Source of the DNA: Dyella sp. M7H15-1
GTDB lineage: Bacteria; Pseudomonadota; Gammaproteobacteria; Xanthomonadales; Rhodanobacteraceae
Length of the DNA stretch: 64,000 nucleotides
Assembly (NCBI RefSeq): GCF_004114615.1
Contig: NZ_CP035300.1
Location: 2,976,001 to 3,040,000 of the forward strand
Reading direction: 5' to 3'
Shown: positions 8,930-19,989 of the stretch, piece after piece
Layout of the letters: each line of letters opens with the position of its first letter
Numbering within the stretch: position 1 is the stretch's first letter
Notes under the pieces: model-generated
Database searches by the model: none
What the model was told of the DNA's origin: nothing
Seen by the model: the letters and a program-made list of their open reading frames with translations, nothing else
Position numbers and translations under genes: made by a program

Positions 8930-11644
8930 ATGGAAGCCAGTCGCGATCTTGAATTCCTGCCCCACGATGAACCGCTACGCGAGGATGTGCATCGCCTCGG
9001 CGCTATGGTGGGGCGCATGTTGGCCGAGCAAGGTGGCGACAGCTTCTATCAGCGGGTGGAGCAAGTGCGGATGGCATCCATTCGCCGCCGGCGCGAGGGC
9101 CGCGCGGTCGATGATCTGGCTGAATCGCTGGCGGGGCTGGATGCTGAAGCAGCCGAAGCGCTCGCCCGCGCCTTTGCGACTTACTTCCAGGCAGTGAACA
9201 CCGCTGAGCGTGTGCACCGTATCCGCCGTCGCCGTGACTATCAGCGCGAAGGCGGCAAGCCGCAGCCCGAATCGTTGCTCGACGTATTGCAACGCCTGAA
9301 AGAGCAAGGCGTGGGCGTGGATGAATTGCTAAAGTGGCTTTTCAAGCTCAACGTTGAGCCGGTCTTCACGGCGCACCCCACTGAAGCGATGCGTCGTTCC
9401 CTGCTGGAAAAGGAACAAGCGATCGTGCGCGCGTTGGTCGACAACTTCGACCCCACCCGCACGCCGCAGGAACGCAAGGAGGACGACGATCGTATCTTCA
9501 TGGCGCTCTCGGCGGGATGGCAGACGGCCGAAGCATCGCCGATTCGCCCGAGCGTGCAGGATGAGCATCATCACGTCGGCTTCTATCTGGCTAACCCCAT
9601 ATATCGCATCGTGCCCGCTTTCTATGAAGCGCTGGCCGATGCCTTGCAAGCAGTTTATGGCGTAGCGGTACCGCTACCGTGCCTGCTCAGTTTTGCCACC
9701 TGGGTCGGTGGTGACATGGATGGCAATCCCAATGTGGGTGCCGAAACCATTGCCAGCAGCCTGGCCACGCAGCGCGCGCACGTGCTTGAGCACTACGTCG
9801 CGGACATCGATGCACTCTCACGCTTGCTCAGCCAGACAGACGACCGCGTGGACTTTGATCCGGCGCTGCTGCAACGGCTTGAGCGCTATCGCGAACAATT
9901 TCCACGCGCAGCAGCAACCATTCGTCCACGCCACGCAGACATGCCTTACCGCTGTTTGTTGACACTCATGCGCGCACGAATCCAAGCCACACTGGAAGAG
10001 GGGCATGCAGAGGGTTATGCCTCTGCCGAGGAATTGCTCGACGACTTGCTGCTGATCGTGCATAGCCTGATCGGTCACCGTGGCTTGAATGCCGGCGACT
10101 ATGCCGTGCGTCGTCTGATTTGGCGTATACGCACCTTCGGCTTTCACATGGCGCGGCTGGATGTCAGGCAGGATTCGCGCGTACACGACGATGCATTGGG
10201 CGCCTTGTTGCACGATGAAATGTGGACGCAGCGCCAACCCGCCGACCGCATTGCGACATTGCGGTCTTATGCCAGCGGCGAGCAAACCTTGGCTCGGGTC
10301 GATGATGCGCAAGCCGAATCATTGCGCGCTGTTTTTGCTACGCTGCATGAATCACGCGGGCGCTATGGCAAAGATGCCATCGGTCTTTACATCATCAGCA
10401 TGGCGCGCTCGGCGGCCGACGTCCTGGCAGTGCTTGCGTTAGCCAGGCACGGAGGCTTTGTCGTCAACAACACCGGTGGCGAAGTTCCCATGGATATCGC
10501 ACCTCTGTTCGAAACCGTGGATGATCTGAAAAACGCGCCAGCGACATTGTGCGCTTTGCTGGATGATCCGGTCTATCGTGCGCATCTTCGTGCACGCGAT
10601 GATCGTCAATGGGTGATGCTGGGCTACTCGGACAGCGGCAAAGATGGCGGCACGCTCGCTTCGCGCTGGGGACTGCAACGTGCCCAGATGGAATTGCTGG
10701 AGGTGGCACAACAGGCGGGCATTCGGCTGGCGTTCTTTCACGGTCGCGGCGGTTCAGCCAGTCGCGGTGGCGCGCGTATTACGCCTGCACTGATGTCGTC
10801 CCCGCGTGGCTCGGTGGGCGGTGTGCTGCGTGTGACTGAGCAAGGCGAGGTGATCCACCGCAAGTACGGCATTCGTGCCCTGGCTTTGCGCAATCTGGAG
10901 CAAACAGTGAGTGCGGTGCTGCGAGCCAGTTTGCGTCCGCGTGAAGATGAGCCATGCGAAGGGAGTTGGCGCGAGCGCATGGCGACGCTCGCCGCGGACA
11001 GTCGTCGTGCCTATCGCGAGCTGGTCGATCGCGATGGTTTCGTCGATTATTTTCGTGCCGCGACACCTATCGACGTGATCGAGCAGATGGCCTTAGGATC
11101 GCGCCCATCACGTCGGCGCAGCATGCGCGGCGTGGAGGATCTGCGCGCCATTCCGTGGGTATTTGCCTGGACCCAATGCCGGTCGATCATCACCGGCTGG
11201 TATGGCCTCGGTGCTGCGCTCGAACAGGCTGTGGCAAGGCATGGCGAAGCTGTATGGATTGAAATGGCGCGTGATTGGCCGTTCTTTGCCAACCTGCTCG
11301 ATGACGTGGAAATGGTGTTGGCTAAGTGCGATCTGGATATTGCCGAAGCCTTTTCAAAATTGTCTGGTCCACTTCATGACACGTTCTTCACGATGATCCG
11401 TGACGAATTCAACCGCACCCGGTATTGGTTGCTGCGCTTGAAGGGCAGCGAGGATCTCTTGCGCGATGATCCACGGCTGTCTCTGTCGATCCGCCTGCGC
11501 AACCCGTACGTGGATCCCATGAGCCTGATGCAGGTCGACTTGTTGCAGCGCTGGCGCGCAGCGGATCGCAGCGATGAACATCTGCTGCGTGCATTGGTGG
11601 CTTGTGTCAATGGCGTGGCACAAGGTTTGCAGAACACGGGCTGA
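8930..11644 (+). CDS. ppc: Phosphoenolpyruvate carboxylase
   Basis: Catalyses PEP plus bicarbonate to oxaloacetate, the anaplerotic feed of the TCA cycle, in the cytoplasm. The 904-residue protein has the family signatures: T-A-H149-P-T-E (catalytic histidine), G-Y-S-D-S-G-K571-D-G-G, and F-H-G-R606-G-G with the following R-G-G, matching E. coli H138, K546 and R581. It ends in the typical Q-N-T-G. The ATG at 8930 follows GGAGG at 8921-8925; upstream in-frame codons lack family similarity and overlap no better site. The MerR-like gene ends 74 bases upstream. Length and residues are complete, so the enzyme should be active. Confidence 0.97.
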   Translation: MEASRDLEFLPHDEPLREDVHRLGAMVGRMLAEQGGDSFYQRVEQVRMASIRRRREGRAVDDLAESLAGLDAEAAEALARAFATYFQAVNTAERVHRIRRRRDYQREGGKPQPESLLDVLQRLKEQGVGVDELLKWLFKLNVEPVFTAHPTEAMRRSLLEKEQAIVRALVDNFDPTRTPQERKEDDDRIFMALSAGWQTAEASPIRPSVQDEHHHVGFYLANPIYRIVPAFYEALADALQAVYGVAVPLPCLLSFATWVGGDMDGNPNVGAETIASSLATQRAHVLEHYVADIDALSRLLSQTDDRVDFDPALLQRLERYREQFPRAAATIRPRHADMPYRCLLTLMRARIQATLEEGHAEGYASAEELLDDLLLIVHSLIGHRGLNAGDYAVRRLIWRIRTFGFHMARLDVRQDSRVHDDALGALLHDEMWTQRQPADRIATLRSYASGEQTLARVDDAQAESLRAVFATLHESRGRYGKDAIGLYIISMARSAADVLAVLALARHGGFVVNNTGGEVPMDIAPLFETVDDLKNAPATLCALLDDPVYRAHLRARDDRQWVMLGYSDSGKDGGTLASRWGLQRAQMELLEVAQQAGIRLAFFHGRGGSASRGGARITPALMSSPRGSVGGVLRVTEQGEVIHRKYGIRALALRNLEQTVSAVLRASLRPREDEPCEGSWRERMATLAADSRRAYRELVDRDGFVDYFRAATPIDVIEQMALGSRPSRRRSMRGVEDLRAIPWVFAWTQCRSIITGWYGLGAALEQAVARHGEAVWIEMARDWPFFANLLDDVEMVLAKCDLDIAEAFSKLSGPLHDTFFTMIRDEFNRTRYWLLRLKGSEDLLRDDPRLSLSIRLRNPYVDPMSLMQVDLLQRWRAADRSDEHLLRALVACVNGVAQGLQNTG

Positions 11645-11711
11645 TGCCAGTGTCTTGATTGCGTTCTCGCGGAGCCGCTAGGCTGATGGAAATTTCCAGG
11701 AATAACCACTT

Positions 11712-12335
11712 ATGGAACAGCCCCATCAGCCTCGCCTCGGCTCGCTGCCGATTCTCATCTTCGGTTCGCGCTGGTTGCAGTTGCCGCTTTACGTCGGTTT
11801 GATCGTTGCGCAATGCGTCTACGTGTACCTGTTTGCCAAAGAGTTATGGCATCTTATCCACGAGGCGCCGACGCTCGGTGAGCAGGACATCATGCTGATC
11901 GTGCTGGGTCTGATCGACGTGGTGATGATTTCCAACCTGCTGATCATGGTCATCGTTGGCGGTTACGAGACATTCGTCTCGCGCCTCGGTCTTGAGAATC
12001 ACCCGGACCAACCCGAATGGTTGTCGCACGTGAATGCATCCGTGCTGAAGGTGAAGCTGGCGATGGCGATCATCGGTATTTCATCCATTCACCTGCTCAA
12101 GACCTTTATCGCGGCCGGCGCACTTGAAGGCTTGCCGTTCTGCTCACCGGAGATGTTGGCCACTATGGCGCAGAGCGATGGCACTGGAGCCATGCTCAAG
12201 TGTGCCACGCTTACACAGGCGGGCGTGATGTGGCAAACCATCATCCACATTGCCTTCATCCTCTCCGCGATGGGTATTGCGTGGACGGATCGCTTGATGC
12301 ATTCGCACGTTGCGAGCGCGAATAACCCACATTGA
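11712..12335 (+). CDS. YqhA / UPF0114 family inner-membrane protein
   Basis: A 207-residue integral membrane protein. Hydrophobic helices lie at about 20-45, 60-85, 110-135 and 170-190, separated by short loops. The segments G-S-R-W-L-Q-L-P-L-Y near the N-terminus and G-G-Y-E-T-F-V-S-R are characteristic of UPF0114 (TIGR00645-type) proteins, whose function is not established. The ATG at 11712 has AGGA just upstream (11699-11702). It runs convergently towards the uup gene, with 64 bases between the stops. It may share a transcript with ppc. Confidence 0.85.
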   Translation: MEQPHQPRLGSLPILIFGSRWLQLPLYVGLIVAQCVYVYLFAKELWHLIHEAPTLGEQDIMLIVLGLIDVVMISNLLIMVIVGGYETFVSRLGLENHPDQPEWLSHVNASVLKVKLAMAIIGISSIHLLKTFIAAGALEGLPFCSPEMLATMAQSDGTGAMLKCATLTQAGVMWQTIIHIAFILSAMGIAWTDRLMHSHVASANNPH

Positions 12336-12399
12336 GCTCGCGCTCACGCAAGTGTGACCAGAAGATAGTTGCCAGGCAGGGGAAGGGCAGGGCTTGTGC

Positions 12400-14277
<1,878 letters not shown>

Positions 14278-14535
14278 CGTTTCATTCTACCGGTTGGCCC
14301 GTCGAAAGCCGCTATTCGGGCCTGCGCTAAAGGCGCACGCAGAGCATTGTGTCGATAAATAATGCAGGCCACCGTCACGGATGCGTAACAATATTTTGCG
14401 TTTCTGATGGCGTTAAAATTTACAAAAACATGTACTTAGCATGGCCGATTAAAGTATTTCCTCTGGAAATTGTGGTGACTATGCATTAAGGTTGCATGGC
14501 GCGGGATAGAGCGCGTTTTTGAACGTGAGGAGGTC

Positions 14536-15675
14536 ATGGTGAATATTGTCAAGCGTATACAGCCACGACAGTCACTGGGCCGCCTCATGGGCCTATTTGC
14601 GGTGATGTTTGTGCTTGGCTTGGGCGCTTTTAACGGCGTGGCCCATGCCGGTTATGCCGCCATCGTGATCGACCCGGTCACCGGCGAGGTGCTGAGCGCG
14701 GTGAATGCCGACGAGCAGAACTATCCCGCCTCGCTCACCAAGATGATGACGCTGTACCTCACCTTCCAGGCGTTGCAAAACGGCAAGCTGAAGGTGGATC
14801 AGGAACTATCCGTATCAACCTGGGCGGCTTCCCGTGCGCCGACCAAACTGGACCTGCGCGCTGGCCAGACCATCTCGGTCAACGATTGCATCCTGGGCAT
14901 GGTGACCAAGTCGGCCAATGATGCCGCGACCGTGGTGGCCGAAAGCCTGGGCGGCGGCTCCGAGAGCAAGTTTGCCGACATGATGAATGCCCAAGCGGCA
15001 CTGCTCGGCATGTCTTCCAGCCATTTCGCCAACGCTAATGGTCTGCCCGATCCGGACAACCGGACCTCGGCGCGTGACATGGTCAAGCTGGCCATGGCGC
15101 TCTACAAGGATTTCCCGCAGTACACCCATTACTTCGCGACCAAGGAATTCGTGTTCCGTGGTCAACTCATCCGTGGTCACAACAATCTGATGGATCGCTA
15201 CCCGGGCATGGATGGCCTGAAGACGGGCTTTACCGATGCCTCTGGCTTCAATCTCGCCTCGACCGCTGTTCGTGATGGCCACCGCTTGTTTGCGGTGATG
15301 CTGGGCGGTCGTTCGGCCCGTGCTCGCGACAACCTGATGGCCCGCCTGCTGGATGATGGTTTCGATCATCGTCCCACCCCCGACGCCCTGGTGGCTCAGG
15401 CCGGCGTAGGTGGCTCGACGCGCCGCGTGCTGGCAGCCCTCTCGCCGATCGAAACGGCGGATGCCGAGGATGCGCCGCTGACGCACCGCCGGGCTCATGC
15501 TTCAACAGCACCCAGCTGCAAGCCGCATCGCGGCAAGACCTGCCCGCAGGTCAGCAAGTCGGGCAAGCCCAGGACCAAAGCCAAATCCAGCCAGGGCACC
15601 ACTCGCCTGGCGCATCGCGACCGCAAGGCCAAGAAGCCGGTGATGCTAGCGGCGTCGCAGGACAAGCACGAATAA
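14536..15675 (+). CDS. D-alanyl-D-alanine carboxypeptidase/endopeptidase (peptidase S11)
   Basis: Penicillin-binding serine peptidase trimming peptidoglycan stem peptides in the periplasm. After a signal peptide (cleavage near A-H-A-G, residues 35-39) come the three active-site motifs: S66-L-T-K69, S126-A-N128 and K229-T-G231. At 379 residues, with no PBP5-like second beta domain, it resembles the PbpG/PBP7 type. The last 70 residues are a Lys/Arg/Ser-rich tail of low complexity, possibly wall-binding. GAGGAGG at 14527-14533 sits only 2 bases before ATG 14536; the next codon, GTG 14539, has better spacing and may be the true start. The substrate (carboxypeptidase or endopeptidase) is not resolved. 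Confidence 0.88.
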   Translation: MVNIVKRIQPRQSLGRLMGLFAVMFVLGLGAFNGVAHAGYAAIVIDPVTGEVLSAVNADEQNYPASLTKMMTLYLTFQALQNGKLKVDQELSVSTWAASRAPTKLDLRAGQTISVNDCILGMVTKSANDAATVVAESLGGGSESKFADMMNAQAALLGMSSSHFANANGLPDPDNRTSARDMVKLAMALYKDFPQYTHYFATKEFVFRGQLIRGHNNLMDRYPGMDGLKTGFTDASGFNLASTAVRDGHRLFAVMLGGRSARARDNLMARLLDDGFDHRPTPDALVAQAGVGGSTRRVLAALSPIETADAEDAPLTHRRAHASTAPSCKPHRGKTCPQVSKSGKPRTKAKSSQGTTRLAHRDRKAKKPVMLAASQDKHE

Positions 15676-15720
15676 GGGCGGGGACGCCCTCTTTGAAAGC
15701 CCTCTTTCGAAGCTTCTGGC

Positions 15721-15754
15721 GCATTGAAAGAAAATTTGTTTTTTCTTTCAATGC
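15721..15754. promoter_or_regulatory. Perfect 14-bp palindrome, probable operator of the Fic operon
   Basis: GCATTGAAAGAAAA at 15721-15734 and its exact reverse complement at 15741-15754 are separated by 6 bases. The right arm begins on a possible -35 box TTGTTT (15736-15741), which is 17 bases from TACAGT (15759-15764), a possible -10. A repressor bound here would cover the promoter. The following Fic protein ends in a winged-helix-like domain, so autoregulation is plausible. There is no T-run as in a normal terminator, so I favour an operator. Confidence 0.6.
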
Positions 15755-15805
15755 TAGCTACAGTGTTCCCCGACTATCCAGACGTATCGGGGGAATACCA
15801 ACGCA

Positions 15806-16993
15806 ATGGATGCCACGGATTTTCAGGCCCCTCAGGCTGGAACAGTGGTGCGCACGCCGCAAGGCTACCCAGCCTTTCATCCCGCCCCCTTGCCGCCAGA
15901 CTTGCCTGCCTTCGGTTTTGGCGATCCTCTAGCGCTGGCTTTGTCCCGCGCCGATACGGCGCTTAGCGAGCTATCCGGCCTGGGGCGCCAACTGCCGAAC
16001 CCGCATCTGCTGATCGCGCCCTATCTGCGTCGTGAAGCCGTGCTGTCCTCGCGCATCGAAGGTACCCAGGCCACGCTGGAAGATCTGCTTGCCGACGAGG
16101 CAGGCCAACATCCACAGGCCCCAGTGAACGATGTGCTGGAAGTCCGCAACTACGTATCGGCGCTGGAATACGGCATCCAACGGCTGGATACATTGCCGCT
16201 GTCGCTAAGGCTGGTGCGCGAGCTGCACGAGAAGCTGATGGACGGTGTGCGCGGCGAACAAGCTTCACCCGGTGAATTTCGCCGCAGCCAGAACTGGATC
16301 GGCCCACCCGGCAGCACGCTCGCTACCGCTACCTATGTTCCACCGCCTCCCGTGGAAATGAAACAGGCATTGGAGTCATGGGAGAGTTTCCTGCACCAGC
16401 GAGACACCTTGCCTGAGCTGGTGCAATGCGCCTTGATCCACGAGCACTTCGAAGCCATCCATCCCTTTCTGGATGGGAATGGACGCATCGGCCGCTTGCT
16501 CATCACCTTGTTTCTCATCGAGCGCGAACGGCTAAGCCAGCCACTGCTTTACCTGTCGGAGTACATCGAACGTCAACGCGATGCTTATTACACATGCTTG
16601 CAGCGCATTCGCACGCAAGGGGACTGGGTGGGTTGGCTGCATTATTTTCTTAACGGTGTGCAATGGAGCGCACGCCGCGCCGCGACCCAGGCACGCGAGT
16701 TGATGGACTTGCGCGAGCAGATGCGTCGCAAAGTTCAGCACGCATCCAAAGCGTTGGCATTGGTTGACGAACTGTTTGTCAATCCAAATATCAACACCGC
16801 GCGCGTGAAACAACTGCTCGGCGTTTCTGATCCTACCGCGCGCGCCGCATTGGGCGAGTTGGAACAAGCCGGATTGATTCAAGAACACAGCGGGCGCCAA
16901 TGGGGACGTCAATATATCGCGCGCGGCGTGCTGCGCGCGATTGAGGCCCCTGCAAGCGACGCCAATACGGACGAGAACACTACGCATGCCTGA
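15806..16993 (+). CDS. Fic family protein (AMP-transferase type) with C-terminal wHTH
   Basis: Fic enzymes transfer AMP or related groups from nucleotides to hydroxyl side chains of target proteins. The 395-residue protein has the complete active motif H219-P-F-L-D-G-N-G-R-I-G-R230. It also carries an intrinsic inhibitory helix S81-S-R-I-E85-G86 matching [S/T]-x3-E-[G/N] placed N-terminal to the Fic core (class II), so it should be self-restrained. Residues about 300-380 look like a winged-helix DNA-binding domain. ATG 15806 follows GGGGGA with an 11-base gap. The stop overlaps the next gene by 8 bases, so they are translationally coupled. The operon setting behind a palindrome suggests a defence or toxin-like role; the target is unknown. 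Confidence 0.9.
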   Translation: MDATDFQAPQAGTVVRTPQGYPAFHPAPLPPDLPAFGFGDPLALALSRADTALSELSGLGRQLPNPHLLIAPYLRREAVLSSRIEGTQATLEDLLADEAGQHPQAPVNDVLEVRNYVSALEYGIQRLDTLPLSLRLVRELHEKLMDGVRGEQASPGEFRRSQNWIGPPGSTLATATYVPPPPVEMKQALESWESFLHQRDTLPELVQCALIHEHFEAIHPFLDGNGRIGRLLITLFLIERERLSQPLLYLSEYIERQRDAYYTCLQRIRTQGDWVGWLHYFLNGVQWSARRAATQARELMDLREQMRRKVQHASKALALVDELFVNPNINTARVKQLLGVSDPTARAALGELEQAGLIQEHSGRQWGRQYIARGVLRAIEAPASDANTDENTTHA

Positions 16994-17996
16994 ATTGAAC
17001 TGGCTGGGCGATTACAAGGCCCGTAAAGCCGCCGCCAAAGTGCGGTACCGGCTGCTGCAAGCCGAGGTGCAAGTGGGTGATCCGGCCTCGATGCTTTACG
17101 AGCCGGAGTTATTGGCTGAGTTTGCCGATTTTTCGCTAGCAAATTTGCCCGTCGATCTTCCAAGCTTTCAGCGAGAGTCCAGCGTCCGCCCTTATTTGAT
17201 CGACGTGGAGCGGGGGCGCATGCGGGTGGAAGAGGATTCTGCCCAATACAATCTGGATATCGATAGCGGGGATGATGGCATTCGCCGTGAAGACTTGCTG
17301 CGGGCGCTGGATCGCCGCTTGCGCCGCGACGATATTCTGCAGGCGGACATGATCGCTTGGCTTGGCCGTGTGCTGGACGGATTGCAGGCGCGTGGTTTCG
17401 AGCTGGCTTATCTGATGCGGCATGCGCGGACGCTGGCAGATGTCATGGCAGAGAGACTCGCTTATCTGCTGAGGCAAGAGCGGCATGCTGCATTTCAACA
17501 ATCGCTGCTTGATGGTCATAGTCGTATACGCATCGACAGCCGCATGGCTTTTCAGTTTGATTCGGCAAACTATCCAGCGCGCTGGTGGTACGACGGAACT
17601 TATCGCTTCAAAAAGCATTATTACCCGTTGCCGGGTGAGTTGAAGGGTGACAATGACGCCGAAGAGACGCAGTGCGCCATTGTGCTGGACAGTTCCGCCA
17701 CGGTGGAACGTTGGGTGCGCAACTTAGAACGGCAACCGATGGCCTCCTTTTGGCTGCCGACTTCGACAGATCGTTTCTATCCCGATTTTATTGCCCGCTT
17801 GAAAGATGGACGTTTGTGCGCGGTGGAATACAAGGGCGGTTATTTGGAAAGCAATAACGATTCGCGCGAAAAGCGCGATATCGGCTCGGTTTGGGCCGCC
17901 GCCAGCGAGGGGCGCTGTGTGTTTGCCATGGTCACCGACGCCAAGACGGCGGGCTCGTCGATGGAGGCGCAGTTGACAAGGGTTATCGGCGAATAG
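16986..17996 (+). CDS. Orphan PD-(D/E)XK nuclease-like protein related to the C-terminus of type III restriction Res subunits
   Basis: A 336-residue cytoplasmic protein. The C-terminal third has Y-P-D267-F-I-A-R-L-K-D-G, then V-E281-Y-K283-G-G, then residues resembling the family's K-R-x-I-G-x-x-W. This is the PD-(D/E)XK nuclease core as arranged at the end of type III restriction endonuclease and related DEAD/DEAH helicase subunits. The N-terminal 200 residues also resemble the region between helicase and nuclease in those proteins. No helicase motif (Walker A, DEAD) is present and no methyltransferase is nearby, so it is either a truncated survivor or a recruited stand-alone nuclease. Start ATG 16986 overlaps the Fic stop; DUF6933 follows at once. 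The nuclease residues look intact. Confidence 0.65.
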   Translation: MPELNWLGDYKARKAAAKVRYRLLQAEVQVGDPASMLYEPELLAEFADFSLANLPVDLPSFQRESSVRPYLIDVERGRMRVEEDSAQYNLDIDSGDDGIRREDLLRALDRRLRRDDILQADMIAWLGRVLDGLQARGFELAYLMRHARTLADVMAERLAYLLRQERHAAFQQSLLDGHSRIRIDSRMAFQFDSANYPARWWYDGTYRFKKHYYPLPGELKGDNDAEETQCAIVLDSSATVERWVRNLERQPMASFWLPTSTDRFYPDFIARLKDGRLCAVEYKGGYLESNNDSREKRDIGSVWAAASEGRCVFAMVTDAKTAGSSMEAQLTRVIGE

Positions 17997-18000
17997 GGTG

Positions 18001-18549
18001 ATGGCAGCTTTTCGATGTACTGCGAAGCTTTTGAAGGCGATGAAGGCTGTTCCCGTAAGTGATCCTCAATTACCACGCAATCGCCTCGGTGAATGGACGG
18101 CCAATCTTGTTCGAGTGTCACGTATTCAATTGGTGATTGCAGTCAGCGAGCCGACTCGCTTTGGGGTGGTCTTGGACGCCGCCCCCTATGTATTGATGCC
18201 GGAGCGATTTCAGCAAATGTTGTTTCATGCCTTGCAGTACATCGGCATTCCCGCTGATGCGGCCGTCGGAGAGGCAGAGGCGATGTGGCCGCTTGAGCTG
18301 GCCGCGAGCAATTCACGTTCGGTGCTGGGCACGCTCAATCAGTTCGCGGAGGAGGTGGCCAGCGCTGTTTACCACGGCCAGGCATGCTCGGCGAGAGAGT
18401 TGACGCAGAGGCTGAGCGGGACGCTAGTCCTGAGCCCCAAAGATATTGGGTCGCCCGCGGATCGCGTGCGCGAACGTTTTGGGTTGCCGCCGATCGACTG
18501 GCAAGCGAGGGGGCAGATGCAGATGCCTCTGGGGACGCTGCTGCATTGA
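18001..18549 (+). CDS. DUF6933-like domain protein
   Basis: A 182-residue protein beginning F-R-C-T-A-K-L-L-K, followed by L-G-E-W-T-A-N-L and P-x-R-F-Q-Q-M-L-F. These features match small proteins annotated as DUF6933, of unknown function. It has no signal peptide or membrane segment. ATG 18001 lies 4 bases after the nuclease stop (GTG 17998 is an alternative), so it is the third gene of the Fic operon. It could be an antitoxin, immunity or accessory factor, but that rests on position only. Confidence 0.65.
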   Translation: MAAFRCTAKLLKAMKAVPVSDPQLPRNRLGEWTANLVRVSRIQLVIAVSEPTRFGVVLDAAPYVLMPERFQQMLFHALQYIGIPADAAVGEAEAMWPLELAASNSRSVLGTLNQFAEEVASAVYHGQACSARELTQRLSGTLVLSPKDIGSPADRVRERFGLPPIDWQARGQMQMPLGTLLH

Positions 18550-18563
18550 ACCCGCGTAAACGC

Positions 18564-18590
18564 AAACGGACCGCTCAAGGCGGCCCGTTT
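18564..18590. terminator. Bidirectional intrinsic terminator between the DUF6933 gene and metK
   Basis: AAACGG (18564-18569) and CCGC (18571-18574) pair with GCGG (18580-18583) and CCGTTT (18585-18590) around a 5-base loop, with one mismatch. A-rich and T-rich stem ends give a usable U-tract in both directions. It sits between two convergent genes. Confidence 0.65.
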
Positions 18591-18613
18591 GGTGAAAGCG
18601 CAACTGGAAGGGC

Positions 18614-19810
18614 TTACAACTTAGCGTCAGCGCGCAACGCGTCAGCCTTGTCGGTCTTCTCCCAGGAGAACGCTGTGTAGGTCTTGCCGTCCGGATCCTT
18701 CACTTCATACGGGGTGCGGCCGAAGTGACCGTAGCTGGCGGTCTGCTGATACATCGGGTGGATCAGGTCCAGCATCTTGATGATGCCGTACGGACGCAGG
18801 TCGAAGTGTTTGCGGATCAGCTTTTCGATCTTGTCGTCAGCGATCTTGCCAGTGCCGAAGGTCGTGACCGAGATGGAGGTGGGCTCGGCCACACCGATGG
18901 CATAGCTCACCTGCACTTCGCAGCGGTCGGCGATGCCGGCGGCCACGATGTTCTTGGCCACGTAGCGGGCGGCATAGGCAGCCGAACGATCCACCTTGGA
19001 CGGATCCTTGCCCGAGAACGCGCCGCCACCGTGACGGGCCCAGCCGCCGTAGGTGTCGACGATGATCTTGCGGCCGGTCAGGCCGCAGTCGCCCACTGGG
19101 CCGCCGATCACGAACTTGCCGGTCGGGTTGATGTGGAACTTGGTGTTCTTGTGCAGCAGCTTGGCTGGCAGCACCGGCTTGAGGATGTGCTCGCGTACGG
19201 CCTCGACCAGATCCTTCTGCTTTACATCCTGATCATGTTGAGTGGAGAGCACCACGGTGTCGATCGCTGTTGCCACACCGTCTTCATAGCGCAGGGTGAC
19301 CTGGCTCTTGGCATCCGGGCGCAGCCACGGCAGCGGGGAGTTCTTTTTTTTGCGGACCTTGGCCTGCTGCTCCACCAGGCGGTGCGAGTAGTAGATCGCC
19401 GCTGGCATGAAATCCTTGGTTTCATGGGTGGCGTAGCCGAACATCAGGCCCTGGTCGCCAGCGCCCTGCTCTTCGGGCTTCTTGCGGTCCACGCCCTGGT
19501 TGATGTCGGGGGACTGCTTGCCGATCAGGTTCAGCACGCCGCAGGTCTCACCGTCGAAGCCGACTTCCGACGAGTCATAGCCGATATCCACGATGACCTT
19601 GCGGGTCAGGGCTTCCAGGTCGATCCAGGCACTGGTGGTGATTTCGCCGGCGACAACCGCCACGCCGGTCTTCACCATGGTTTCGCAGGCCACGCGCGCG
19701 CGCGGATCCTGCGCAATGATCGCGTCGAGGACAGCGTCGGAAATCTGGTCGGCGACCTTATCTGGATGACCTTCGGAGACCGATTCGGAGGTGAAGAGGT
19801 AATTGCTCAT
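18614..19810 (-). CDS. metK: S-adenosylmethionine synthetase
   Basis: Makes S-adenosylmethionine from methionine and ATP in the cytoplasm. The 398-residue protein is full length and collinear with the family. It opens with the [13 protein letters not shown] motif, then has [11 protein letters not shown] and the late G-G-G-A-F-S-G-K-D phosphate-binding loop. The insert K-V-R-K-K-K near residue 155 is a little unusual but frame-preserving. It is a monocistronic gene convergent with the DUF6933 gene. I see no recognisable SAM or SAH riboswitch in the short upstream region. Confidence 0.97.
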   Translation of the reverse strand: MSNYLFTSESVSEGHPDKVADQISDAVLDAIIAQDPRARVACETMVKTGVAVVAGEITTSAWIDLEALTRKVIVDIGYDSSEVGFDGETCGVLNLIGKQSPDINQGVDRKKPEEQGAGDQGLMFGYATHETKDFMPAAIYYSHRLVEQQAKVRKKKNSPLPWLRPDAKSQVTLRYEDGVATAIDTVVLSTQHDQDVKQKDLVEAVREHILKPVLPAKLLHKNTKFHINPTGKFVIGGPVGDCGLTGRKIIVDTYGGWARHGGGAFSGKDPSKVDRSAAYAARYVAKNIVAAGIADRCEVQVSYAIGVAEPTSISVTTFGTGKIADDKIEKLIRKHFDLRPYGIIKMLDLIHPMYQQTASYGHFGRTPYEVKDPDGKTYTAFSWEKTDKADALRADAKL

Positions 19811-19989
19811 CGTGGCTTATATCCTTCTTTACGGATAAAGAGATGGAAGATGGAGATTGCGAATCATACACGCAGCTACCCGGTTTTTCACCGCCAAGTC
19901 TGGCGTATCCACACGACAGTGAGGCTGGATTCAGGCGCGGATGGCACTGCCCGGCCGAAGCCAGGGGGGTGCCCAGCCCGCGTCCGCAA

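Noticed and set aside
15721-15754. Palindrome before fic as the terminator of the D,D-peptidase gene
   Set aside because: Stem is AT-rich, the following bases are not a T-run, and it overlaps a plausible -35; an operator fits better, though both roles are possible.
16986-17996. Complete type III restriction-modification system
   Set aside because: No helicase motifs and no methyltransferase nearby; only the nuclease-like C-terminal region is present.
19811-19842. SAM or SAH riboswitch upstream of metK
   Set aside because: The short upstream stretch shows no matching stems or conserved core.
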